Assembly (NCBI GenBank): GCA_027604505.1
Contig: JADIIX010000016.1
Coordinates: forward strand, 62,001 to 126,000
Length of the DNA: 64,000 bases
From: Gonapodya sp. JEL0774
Taxonomy: Eukaryota; Monoblepharomycota; Monoblepharidomycetes; Monoblepharidales; Gonapodyaceae
Reading direction: 5' to 3'
Below, piece by piece: positions 36,043-46,111 of the stretch. The notes beneath the pieces were generated by a model. It was not told the origin of the DNA. It searched no databases and was given only the letters and a program-made list of their open reading frames with translations. The first letter of the stretch is position 1, and every line of letters starts with the position of its first letter. Both the position numbers and the translations under genes were made by a program.

Positions 36043-37158
36043 TCACACCAACAACTTTTCAATCGCCTGCTTTACGGTCGCAATCTGCTGCTTCAAGTCG
36101 CTCCCTTCGTTGGACGTGACCGAACACGCGATCACGGCACGGGACACGCCGCAGGCGCGACCGAGAGCGGCTTTGGAGGGGACAAAGACGTAGGGGACGT
36201 TCTGGGGTTGGTGGTGGTGGTGGTGGGGAGTGGGGGGGGGGGGGGGAGGGGGGTTTGGCGGGCGGGGGGTGGGAATGAGGGATGGGATGGGAGGCATGTA
36301 TGAGCAGGCCGACCCCGTCATGGGTGGTTTGGACTTTGTTGCATCGCTCGCTTAACCCTTCATCCTTCACCCTAAACGCTCTCCCGACCACTCGTAACGT
36401 CCTCAACCAAACCAAACCCACCCCGTTCGCAAAAAACCACACCAACCCCCAACCCCACCCCTACTACTCAACCCCCACAAAAAAAAATAACACACCTTAT
36501 CCTCACACAAGAGGGGCAAGTGGAGGAGGATCTCGAGAGGTTCCGTGTCAGCGGTGAGGACAATGAACTCGGAGATGCCGCGGTTGAGGGTTTTGGTGGC
36601 TGAGGTGGGTAGGAGGGGTAGGTGGGGTGGGTGGAAGACGGGAAGACGGGAAGAGGGAAGTGAGGGGTGGATAGGCGGGGAGAGGCAGAGGCTCCAGGCC
36701 AGAGCACGAAGGGTCGGTCGTTCGGTCGGGTCCGACACGACATCCGGCCCACATGGCTCTGTGATCTCCAAACACCAAAGTACCAAAGGATAAACTGGTC
36801 CATATGGGCTCACCGCTTCATATGGACCGCTCATAGGGTCAATTGGCCCATAAGGGGATCCACCGATCGCTCATAGGGTAAACTGGTCCATATGGGCGGA
36901 GACGAGGCCCACATGGACCCGCTCAGGTTTCTCTCGGCGGGGCAAGCCCGCACCATCTCGCTGACCCTCGCGCTGGGGCGGCCTCCGGGTTCGGCTTCGC
37001 TCACGTCCGACCGGGGCTCACTCAAACGTACCTTCATTAGCGCCCTTCTTGAGCTGTTTGTAGTGAGACGCCTGCTGGACGAGATCGAGGATCTGGTTTG
37101 AGAGCTGAGCATCAGCGAGGGGGAAGGCCTTTGGGTTTGGAGCGGCAGCGGAAGCCAT
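36043..37158 (-). CDS. SNU13: Snu13 / 15.5K (L7Ae family), U3 and U4 snRNP protein
   Basis: Exons 37158-37032, 36599-36496 and 36201-36043 encode 129 aa. The sequence is almost the textbook family member: [77 protein letters not shown] and a C-terminal IEKLLV. Snu13 binds kink-turns in U4 snRNA (spliceosome) and in box C/D snoRNAs including U3 (rRNA processing). Length equals the usual 125-130 aa. The introns are long for this window (432 and 294 nt). The first holds copies of a repeat that recurs inverted upstream of the gene. The second carries a long C/G homopolymer tract. Confidence 0.95.
36208..36276 (+). repeat. Poly-G / G-rich tract in SNU13 intron 2
   Basis: On the plus strand (the template side of SNU13) there is a GGT-repeat followed by long uninterrupted G runs. 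On the transcript this is a C-rich tract next to the 3' splice site of exon 3, so it may serve as a polypyrimidine tract. The DNA could form a G-quadruplex. A second T8-G16 tract lies at about 37222-37250, just 5' of the SNU13 start. Confidence 0.6.
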
Positions 37159-37984
37159 TTTTGAAAGAGAGGAAAGAGATGGAATAAGGGAAGGAAGAGG
37201 GAACAAAGATGGAGAATCCTTTTTTTTGGGGGGGGGGGGGGGGAAAGACAAGGGGGGAGGAAGGGGAAGCAGGATGGGACACGATAGCAGACAAAAAGGA
37301 CACGGACATGACATACTCTCAAGGGCTGTTTGAACACGACAGAAACCCTATCCCTGAGTTGAAGGAGCCTGGCACTTGCTTGACGTGCGGGGTTGGTCTG
37401 GGGCTGGTGAAGACGAGTGTGAGTGGGTGGGCTGACACCCCAAGTTTTCTCTTGTATGCTGCGGTCACTTTCGGTGCACGGTGCATCAGTGCCACTCCTT
37501 CGTGTGTCATTTGTATGGTCCAGACGACAGCACTCCCCGCATTCCTGCGTTCCCGCCGCGCAGTTGTGGACCCCGACGGGCTGGACGACCAGGACGGACG
37601 GGCTGGACAGGCCATTGCGAACCAATGTATGTACCCTGTTGGAAAGGCGGTTCTGCTGTCGTGCCTTTGCCATCCACAAGAGGCAGCCGTCAATATGCTA
37701 TCTATTATGGCTCAGTTTGCAATGATCAATACTGTAAGCTATTCTATCACAAGCTGTGATGGGTCATGAGTGATAGCTCCATTGTGACCGAGCTGCCACT
37801 GACCAATGATCACAGGCGAGTGATAGCGTCCCACGGAAAATCGGTATCCAAGCGCGAGCGTCAGCGACGGGCAGAGTCCGCCCGAGGCGATCGAACTTTG
37901 CGGTCCACTGGCCCATATGAACCAGTTTACCCTTTTGGTGTTTGGGGTTCATAGACCCATATGAGCCGGATGTCGTGTCGGATC
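36729..37984. repeat. Inverted repeat pair bracketing SNU13 exon 1
   Basis: The left arm is about 36729-36810, inside SNU13 intron 1. The right arm, inverted, is about 37911-37984, upstream of the gene. They match over roughly 75-80 bases with scattered mismatches; shared blocks include GTCCGACACGACATCCGG, CCAAACACCAAA and TAAACTGGT(C/T)CATATGGG. A further direct copy of the TAAACTGGTCCATATGGGC block lies at 36879-36897. The arms enclose the first exon and start of SNU13. This may be two insertions of one short element or the ends of a fold-back element. Confidence 0.65.
37625..37800. repeat. Dispersed repeat, copy A
   Basis: Shares interrupted blocks with 40775-40965: GTTCTGCTGTCGTGCC against GTTCTGCTGTCATGCC; TATGCTATCTA; TCAGTTT(G/A)CAATGAT; and a closing CTGTGATGG...GTGAT(A/T)GCTC(C/T)ATTGT. 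The order and orientation are the same, so the two regions are diverged copies of one element. Neither copy has a reading frame of note. Confidence 0.55.
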
Positions 37985-38278
37985 GAGGGATTTTTTTTTA
38001 ATCTTGTTCAAAAGGGTGAGTCGGTGTTCCGTGACGGGGGGTCCGTGGGGTCGTGGTTCGTGACCGTTGGACCGGGCGAGGGTCGTGTCAAGAGATTTTG
38101 CTTTGTTCTTGTTCAAAAAGGTACCGGGGCTTCGGGAGACCGGCGTCGTAATCGTGGTTCGTGATCGGTGGACCCGGCGAGGGTCGAGGGATGTTCTCTT
38201 GTTCTTGTTCAGGGTGGCGGGTTGTTCGGAGACCGGGGGTTCCGTGGTCCCTACAGCCGGACCGGGCAAGCTCTTCAG
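37977..38278. repeat. Three diverged tandem repeats of about 101 bp
   Basis: Units begin near 37977, 38080 and 38180. Each contains (T)CTTGTTC(T)TTGTTCA-like sequence, then GACCGGxGxTCGT or similar, and ends in GGACC(C)GGCGAGGGTC. Because the period is near a multiple of three, the minus strand has an open repetitive frame (37949-38290, repeating LNKNK...SLD), but it lacks an ATG start and I do not call it a gene. Confidence 0.6.
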
Positions 38279-40774
38279 ACCCGGTCCCACGTCACTTCGC
38301 GCCCCTCAGAGACCCTCGCCACCAACTTGTGCTCACTCGCTCCCTTTCTACCTTGCTCTCCAACGAACTCCCTGACCCAGTTTTCAGTTTTCACTCCGCA
38401 CCCCTCACCGGGCTACCAACAACGGACCCAGGCACGGACGCACAAGGGCACCGGAGCACCGATCCCACATCCCACATCCCCACATCCCCACACTGCACTC
38501 TACGCTGTGCCCTCTGCCCCTCTGCCCTCTTCCCGCTCTCTGCCCTCTGCCCCCGCACCACGCCTCCGCGCGCTCCCCCGCTCCGCTACCACCACAGGGC
38601 CCGATACCCTCGCACCGATCCGCCATCCGCCCGCCTCTCGATACTCGATTCCGGCCCGACCGGTTCGTGGAAAAATGTGGAATGTGGGATGTGGAATGTG
38701 GAAATGGGGATGTGAACGCTCACGGCTCACGAGATCGACCACGGAGCGAGCAGAGTGTGCCCGCCAGACCGGGCACCGAGTACCGAGTCCCGACGACCAA
38801 TGGAGCGGCCACAGACGGGGTGGGGTAGAAAGCCCCTCCAGAGGGGAAGCAGGGAAGCATGGAAGCATGGGAGCGGGCGGGGACAGAGTTAAACAGGAGG
38901 GTGGGTGGGATGGTGGGAAGGAAAGGCACCCGTCGTGGTGCGTGACTCGTGACTCGCGCGTGCCGTCTGCCAGTCTGCTAGTCTACGATCGTGGACTGGG
39001 GTGGGGGTGGCTGGCCCAGTGGCTAGTTGGGTGACGGACGGTGTCCTATATGGTTTCGCACGATGGAAACCCTCCTCATCCACAACTCGAGGTCCTCCAA
39101 TCAATAATCATCCCCCACCTCCACACCTCTTCAGTCTTGTCGCTACGCTGCCGTTTGCCGTCTGCCGTACGCCGTTGACGCGTCGACGCACCATTGGGCT
39201 CACGGACCGTGGACTGTGGACCACCAAAGGCCGCCCACGGGCGAGTGGCGACGGGCGATGCGTGACGGCCGATCGCCTGGCGTAGATGCTGGATCCTGCC
39301 GCGGACGGACGAGGGGAGAACCATGTGTACGTACGCCTGTACCAATGAAGGACATCTGGGACGGGGACGGATCAAGTTTGGCCTCAAAGCCGGTAGCCCG
39401 GTACTCCGGAAACTCCCACATCTGGCGTCTGCCGCACGTGTCGTGTCGTGGACCGAGGTTGCCCACCCCCACCCGTCCGAATGCCCAACGCACTGGTGCC
39501 CAGGCCAGGCCGCCGCTGTCGCCGGGATCGTACCCTGGGCGTGCTCTACGTCGTCTACACCGCAGTCCCTTGCAGCTGGATGCCCCGCCTCTCCGGTCTC
39601 CGCTGAGGTTTTGCTTGCCGGCGGGGCGGGCAGAAGTGGGTATGGACTATGGAATCCCCGGTGTGGGAGCTTTTAAGCCAGGGGTCGCAGTGCCGCGATG
39701 TGCGTTGGTTAGTGGTGGTTGCTCGTGCGGTTGCCCGTCCCGTGTCGTGCGTGGGTAAGTTCGAGCTGGCCACGGTTGACGGGTGATTCCTCCCGAGCCC
39801 CGAGCCTACAAACTAACGCATTGCGTGGGGTGCGTGGTGCGTCCCGTGAGACTCTTTGGATGGTCAAAGGGTTACGCGTGTTAGAGTTTGGATCGTTTTG
39901 GAAATCACAAGGGTCGTGTTCAGTGTCGAAGTTTGTCGGAACAAGGTTCGTTGGTGGATCACTCTGTGGCACGGTGTTTGGTGTTTGCTCTTCAGTTTGG
40001 ATTTGCGTACTTTTTCGACCCAACCTTGGACGATCCGTGCCCAGGTACCGGGACCCGGGGTCAGCTTTAGAGTCGACAAACACGGATTTGCGAGGGCCCG
40101 TGTGGTGAAGTCCTACGTGGTACCTTGTGCAGGAACATCCAGGCTTGCAAGTGTCCGGGTCCGTATGTCTGATCAATCATCGGGGACCAATAGTGAACAA
40201 TGCCTCTGTGGGCACTTTTAGGATCATCACGGACGGCAGAATGCAGAAAACTGGAGGGTCTGAGGTCTCATGCTCGTAGCCTAAGCCTCCTTGCCACTGT
40301 GGAATACAAGGCCCAAGTGTCGCAACATGCTTTGGAACACTGATTGGGGACGTTTTGATCTTGTTCAGGATATCAAATCTGACGTCAATGTACTGCCAGG
40401 CGCCATAGTTACATTCACTTGGACCAGAACACGCTCAGCCCTCCAGTGGTGGTTCATCCCGGCCAGCCAGGCACCTGGCTCTGATTCCTGCATGGACTCT
40501 CGCTATTCTCTTTGGAATTCTGAACGTGTTTCGCTCCTTTTCTTCTTTCTCTCTTTCTACAATTTTGCAATTAAGCAGGTAATTCAGTGGCTTACGTTCA
40601 TGCTAATAATGCTACAGGGGTGTTCTCACAAAGGTTATAGATGATTGCCAACCCTCTAGGCTCTACCAGTTCTGCTGCATCAATTTATTTAAAAACACTT
40701 CAATCATGACCTCAGGTACATCACCTTGGGCATGGTGGGTTTAGAGTTACAGCACATGCACTGGTTATGAAGAG
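38279..40774. other. Gene-poor GC-rich region
   Basis: About 2.5 kb with low-complexity pyrimidine-rich parts (around 38450-38600) and short overlapping frames on all strands. No frame shows a motif, splice logic or family resemblance. GC content falls sharply after about 40250. Confidence 0.4.
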
Positions 40775-40965
40775 AGCAAAAGCAGGTACACAAGTTCTGC
40801 TGTCATGCCACTAGAGCATCATTGCGCCTCAGTTGTGGGTGGAGGTGTTTGGAACCATCTCTGCAGCTGGCAAATGCTATCTACAGTTCAGTTTACAATG
40901 ATGGATATTCTGACTGATTCCAACATCTGTGATGGTCATCAGTGATTGCTCTATTGTTAATATTG
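40775..40965. repeat. Dispersed repeat, copy B
   Basis: Diverged direct copy of the element at 37625-37800, with an extra insertion of about 40 bases in the middle. It sits near the left end of the lower-GC segment that extends to about 45.7 kb. Confidence 0.5.
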
Positions 40966-41191
40966 TCCTCCAGTCTAATGTTGGGAATTGTGAGGTATCT
41001 CCCTCAAAAACCAGTAGTATCCTCCCCAATTGATCTACTCTGAACTTCTGTGTTTAATTCCAAAAGAATAGATTGTTTCTCCGATTCCAAAAATTTCAAG
41101 GTTCAAGGATAACCTCACGAGTTTGGCCCAGGTATCCACTTGCAACACCACACCCACAAACACAATCAGGATCCAGGAGGAAGAGAGCAAA

Positions 41192-41934
41192 TTAACAACT
41201 ACTTGCTCTCTTTTGTTCAGACACTCTCTTGTGCTGAGAGTTCTGAGAGGTGCTATAACCTCTCCTTGCATGTTCAGTGGATGGAGTTTGTTCAGCTGTC
41301 ACCCCACAACTGTGTTTCCCAGGCATGTTGAGCAGACTAAGTCCACAAAGAGATCCTTTCTCTGGGTACCGCTTCAGTTTTTCCCTGAGCATCAGATTCT
41401 GTGCTTTCAGTGAACAGATACGCCTCCGGGCATGATAAAGGGAGGATTTGTTGGCCTTTTGCAGTTTTTCGACCAACTGTTTCACATGTGCCAGCTCAGT
41501 TAAGAGTCTGGCATTGTCCTGGTAAGCATCAGATACTGTGTGCAACAGTAACTCCACTTTGGAACCTGACAACACACTAGTAACATCATCTCCACAAGAA
41601 CACTTCTCCTTTGTTGGTTGAAAAGTTGGGAAGAGCACTGGATTTAGGGTTGCTGGTATCTCAGAGTGGTGGGAGAAATTGTCAGGGAGAGAGTTGCCAT
41701 CCATCATTGGTTGGGATATCAGAGAAAGAAGATGGACATTGTCAAGTCGACTCTGGTACAGTTCTGTACCAGATGGTATCGAGGGCAATGGGGGTACGGC
41801 TTCTACCACAATATGTTGGAGATCTGATTGAGCAGTCTGCAGCCTGTGTTCTCAAGTATTGAACCAATCGAACCTCTTGTTATCTGCAACTCACCTACTG
41901 AGGCTGAACGCAAGCTAGTCTTGTGACCTTCCAT
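41192..41934 (-). CDS. Hypothetical protein with leucine-zipper-like helix, 226 aa
   Basis: A two-exon model: 41934-41899 joined to 41836-41192 (phase 0, GTAGGT...CTGCAG). The larger exon has one 215-codon frame including stop. It contains a helical heptad region, LLHTVSDAYQDNARLLTELA and VKQLVEKLQKANK, then a basic block (YHARRRICSLKAQNLMLREK). The order of helix and basic residues is not that of a bZIP. A Cys pair (KCSCGDD) lies upstream. The protein family is not recognised. It lies inside the lower-GC, repeat-bearing segment, so it could belong to a mobile element. The first exon is short and uncertain. Confidence 0.4.
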
Positions 41935-42573
41935 TGTTGGTTTTGGTCTTGTCAGCAAATGGATGGATAGGATAGAGAAGGGAAGACCAGATCTCATGCA
42001 GTGGACTGTGGCACAGCTTGGGCTGGTGCATACATAATTATGCGGTGATTATGCTGTGATGTCTGATACCTGGCTGGACCATTAAATATCTTGGATATAT
42101 GATGTATTTCTAGCTTGCACAGTATAGACTTATGGTGACCTGTATATATCTCCAGACTGTGGTCACCCTAGGTGCCCAGTACACCACCCTCTGCATTCCT
42201 CTCTCAAGTTATAATCTTGCCACTGAAAACAAGTAGTCACATATCAAATGTACAATCAATCACTAAAACATACAGGGGTGCATATTATCGCGATATGAGG
42301 AACTGAACTCGAACTGAACTTGACACAAAAAAAGGTTGCCCAATAGAACTTTCAATCACACAATTTGTGATCGAATCAAACCTCATACTCTGACATCGTT
42401 GACAAATCTTAACTCTGAATTAAAAGTGGATCGTTTTCTAACTTTTCGATTTTTTGAGCTAAATGCAAGAAATACAACAGTGGAAGTGTAGACCTTCAAT
42501 CCTCATCATTCTTGAAGTCTTCTTCTGACTCCACATCCTCCCATTCATTCCCTGACAGAGCTTCTTTCCTCTT

Positions 42574-43201
42574 CTAGGCCTTCAACTCGCCAATTGCAGT
42601 GACTGACAGAGGGTTGATTGTCAATTCGAACTTGCCAGCACTGAATCCCTCCACACTGAGCTCTTTGAGCTTATCTTCAAAAATATTCTGAGCTGAAGTC
42701 AGTTGACCTTGTTCTTGATCCCCAAAAAGCTCTAAAACAGATGATAGGTTCTGATGTTGGGGTGTCCATGTGATGGGGACCATTTGTAGTAGTGTCAGAG
42801 TCCGTCTTGTTAACAAGTCTATGTCACAGAAAAGCAGGCACTGATGTTTCAATTGCCAAAACAGACACTCACCAACCATGAACACACTTGAAGTGTGTAA
42901 ACTTCTCTCTAACAGCAACAACCTTTCCTGGCAGAACGTGGAGCACAGAATGAGCTCCAGACTTGCTGTCATTGCTGCAGCCGAGGAACGATAGTAGCTT
43001 GAGTGGACAATTCCCACAGCAACACCACTCCAGCCTGAAAGGAATCATCCATGTCAGCTGATGCCTCTGAGTCCAATTCATCCGTTTTAATGTTTGTAAA
43101 GTCTTTGTGATTGTAATCACTTCAATGAGAAGTTTTAAAAGCTGCAAGTTGTGTATGATGGATTCAGCTGGCAGGAAAACAAACATGTAGTTGTGAGACA
43201 A
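42574..43201 (-). other. Coding-like segment of unknown identity
   Basis: Two overlapping minus frames (43201-42869 and 43017-42574) show protein-like composition. One ends in a plausible C-terminus (...LFGDQEQGQL, VTAIGELKA, stop TAG). A third frame contains an acidic stretch, TDELDSEASADMDDSFQ, next to CAG. A consistent splice path joining these could not be found. It may be a frameshifted remnant of a gene or of a mobile element. Located in the lower-GC segment. Confidence 0.3.
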
Positions 43202-45435
43202 CGGCTAAAGGCAGGAGTTTAGCCAGAGTCACTTGACCACACGAGCATGTCAATAGTCATCCCTGTTCACCCCCATGCGTTGCCACTGGTCGCGGCACCC
43301 GTTCCTTGGATAGATGCGATATCTATTAGTATATAGATGCATATAGAGTAGTTTTTAGATTTTTCTAGTGATCTTAGTTGTGCCAGCAGCTCTGCTGCAG
43401 CCGCTCAGTGAACACATTGTACATGAGTGCAGACACATACATGGAGTTTTGGGACGGAAACCCAACAGTTCCGCCACAAACCACAACAATGTTCTTGAAC
43501 TTGGCCCCAAAGTTCAAGTTCCATTCTAGTTCAGCTACAAAAAGATTGTATCTACTATTCTACACTGGATATCAGGCTTGGCTCATCAAACTCCAAGCAA
43601 ACTCAAACCTTTTGAATGTTTGCCATAGTGCAAGTGCAACTCAAACACATATCACACACTGAATCCAAACCCACCACACTCTCACTCTGCATCAACGTTA
43701 ATGACTCCCTGAGCCACTTTCTACCCCTTCCTCTTTTGGAGGGAACAGCAAACCCCTTTCCTTAATCTTGGAACCATTAAGTTTCATACTGCAGTTTTGT
43801 GTTTAGGAGGCCAAGTATATAGTGGCAGAGGGTCAATACTGCCAACACACCCCAAACGCACAGCTTGCCAAGCCTCCAAACTTTTGCACATTGCCTTCTT
43901 TCTCTGCTCTGGAATCTTCTCTGTCCCTGAGCCCCCAACTCGAGTTCTCCCACACCAGACATTTGTCCTTCCTTTTTTTTCTTTCTTTCTTTCCCTTGTT
44001 TTTCGAAATCAAATCCCTGGCTTGGTGAGCTTGTTCTTTTTTGCCCTAACTCCAGTTGTGCAATGAGTTCATTCAGGTCTCATTCTGAACCGTGGTGTTG
44101 TCTGTGCGTTGTCGTTTCCCTCCCTTCGTTTTCAAAATATTCCCTTGCTCCTTGCTCCACAGCCCGTGTTTGTGTCTGTGTTTGTTTTGGACAGGACCTG
44201 CAGTGGTGTGAAACGAAAAAGAGTTTTTGGGGGATCCAAATTCACTCATCCTTCCCCCATACCCCATACCCATTGCCCAAAACTCCCCCACCCACCGACC
44301 CACCAAACCCTCCTCCCTCAACTTTCTCACCTAGATCCCCTACGGAATCCTCCACCGCACGCACGTTCATATCTTCTCCTTCCCATGTTCCCCTGTTCTG
44401 TCCTGTACTCCCGTGTTTCAAAAAATTGTCCAACACCACAGAGCCTGTGTGTGTGCGTGTACTGGGGGATGGCGGGATCATGGCGTGTAGCGCGGGTGAT
44501 CGTGGGTACTCAGCGGTGGTGGGCAGTGATGCAGCACTGTGAGGAGAGAAAAGCTGTACCAAATCTGCACCGCAAAACAGAGGTATGGAGCAAAGTGGGA
44601 CGAGTATGTGGTTGACGGCGATGTCGGGAAGGCGAGGTGGGTGTGCTCTGGGGTGCGTCAGGGGGTAGGGTGGGAGATCTGGTACAGGTACTCCATTGAT
44701 CATTACAAAAAGTCGGATGAGTGTATGTTAACCTGATCATACCGCGTCCGGCGGTTCTTGGATAGAGGCGCCCAGTTGAAAAGATCGCGATTGAAAGATC
44801 AAAGAACAACTGCGCAGAACTCTTATTACTCTAACACCGATTTCCACAAATGTTCAGCTTTGGGGCAAAAAATCACAAGAACCCGTTCAATATTGGACTA
44901 CAGTACACAATGTACCCCCGTATATGCAGTAGGGCAGGGGGTTGGTGTTGACCATCTCAGGCACTCCCGTCCCGTGCATTACAGCAGGGGTGGGGGGAAC
45001 TGGTCCCACCTCCTTACTGGACTTGTTGCTTCAGCACCGGCAAGGAAGTTTACTGCACCGAACTGCGGTTCCATGTAAAGAGGGGAAACCGTGGCCCTCC
45101 TGGTCCCCACCTCTTCTCACCTCCTACTGTCCTCTCTCCAACCAAGCTTCGTACGCCTTGCATTCCATTTCAAATGACCCCGCCAGTCCAATGCTTATCC
45201 TCTCGCATCCGTCTTGCTTCCTCTATCGCCCCTATCATGATCGTTCACCCTGATGCATACATCACACATCACGACAGCACTGTTTGATTCAAAGACGTGC
45301 GAATTCATTCATATGACGTGAACGCAAATTGAATCAAATCAAGCTTCAGGTTGAGATGGGGAATGGACTACGAAGCAATGCGATTGCCTTCTGGCCCGAT
45401 CCAGCCATAGCGCATCACCAGACGGGGAGAGGAAT
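43202..45435. other. Lower-GC intergenic region
   Basis: About 2.2 kb without a supportable gene. It has an AT-rich patch with TATAGATGCATATAG near 43330 and T/C-rich stretches at 43950-44420. The frames present are short and composition-driven. Confidence 0.35.
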
Positions 45436-45741
45436 ATGGCAGATCACACTCAAAGTACTACACAAGTAGATCCCTATCATGTACCCCAAACATACTTTGG
45501 TTCCAATTCCACTACAGAACTCAAGGCTCAAGAGCACCAACCAATGACGACTGACTCCACAGACAAACCAAGATCCAATCCAAATCAAGTGCAAAAACGT
45601 CGTCTAAGGGAAAGACAAAAGGGAAAATGTGGAGAGGGAGGTCATCACTGGTCAGAATTCAGATGGTGGAGTGTTGAAGATGGGCTGAGAACCAGCCAGA
45701 AGATAACTGGAACTCACATGATGGTCTGCAACTTGTTGTAG
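45436..45741 (+). CDS. Small hypothetical protein, 101 aa
   Basis: An ATG-initiated frame, rich in Gln/Thr/Ser at the N-terminus, with a basic middle (QKRRLRERQKGK) and a Cys/His/Trp-containing stretch (KCGEGGHHWSEFRWW). No family was recognised and no splice sites are needed. Codon use is AT-richer than the neighbouring PEX14 gene. It could be a small gene, part of a mobile element, or chance. Confidence 0.25.
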   Translation: MADHTQSTTQVDPYHVPQTYFGSNSTTELKAQEHQPMTTDSTDKPRSNPNQVQKRRLRERQKGKCGEGGHHWSEFRWWSVEDGLRTSQKITGTHMMVCNLL

Positions 45742-46111
45742 TGGACAGTAATCTTTTGTGGACTTTGGTTCTCCAACTGGGTAAATTGCGGGGAATAGAG
45801 AGTGACGCAAAGGTGCAGGGTGCATCGGAAGCGCCGGGAACAGACAGACAGCGTCGGAAACAGAGAGAGGAGAAGCGGGAACACGCGGACACAAGACACA
45901 GCGACCACAGGTGTGACTGCGCACGTGGAAACTCCCATCCTGCCGCAGCTGCTGTGCCACGGCTCCTTCTGGTGTTGCCCCCGTCTGCATCCGACGTCTT
46001 CACCTCGTTCCCACCTGCGCACATTCGCAGTCGCATATTCATACCCGATAATCATCTCAACACCAACTCAACTCTATTTCAACTCTAGTTCGATTTCAAT
46101 TCAACGCTCCC

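Noticed and set aside
38161-39034. Plus-strand frames of 184 and 288 codons
   Set aside because: They run through tandem repeats and low-complexity pyrimidine-rich DNA, overlap one another in different frames, and show no domain or start context.
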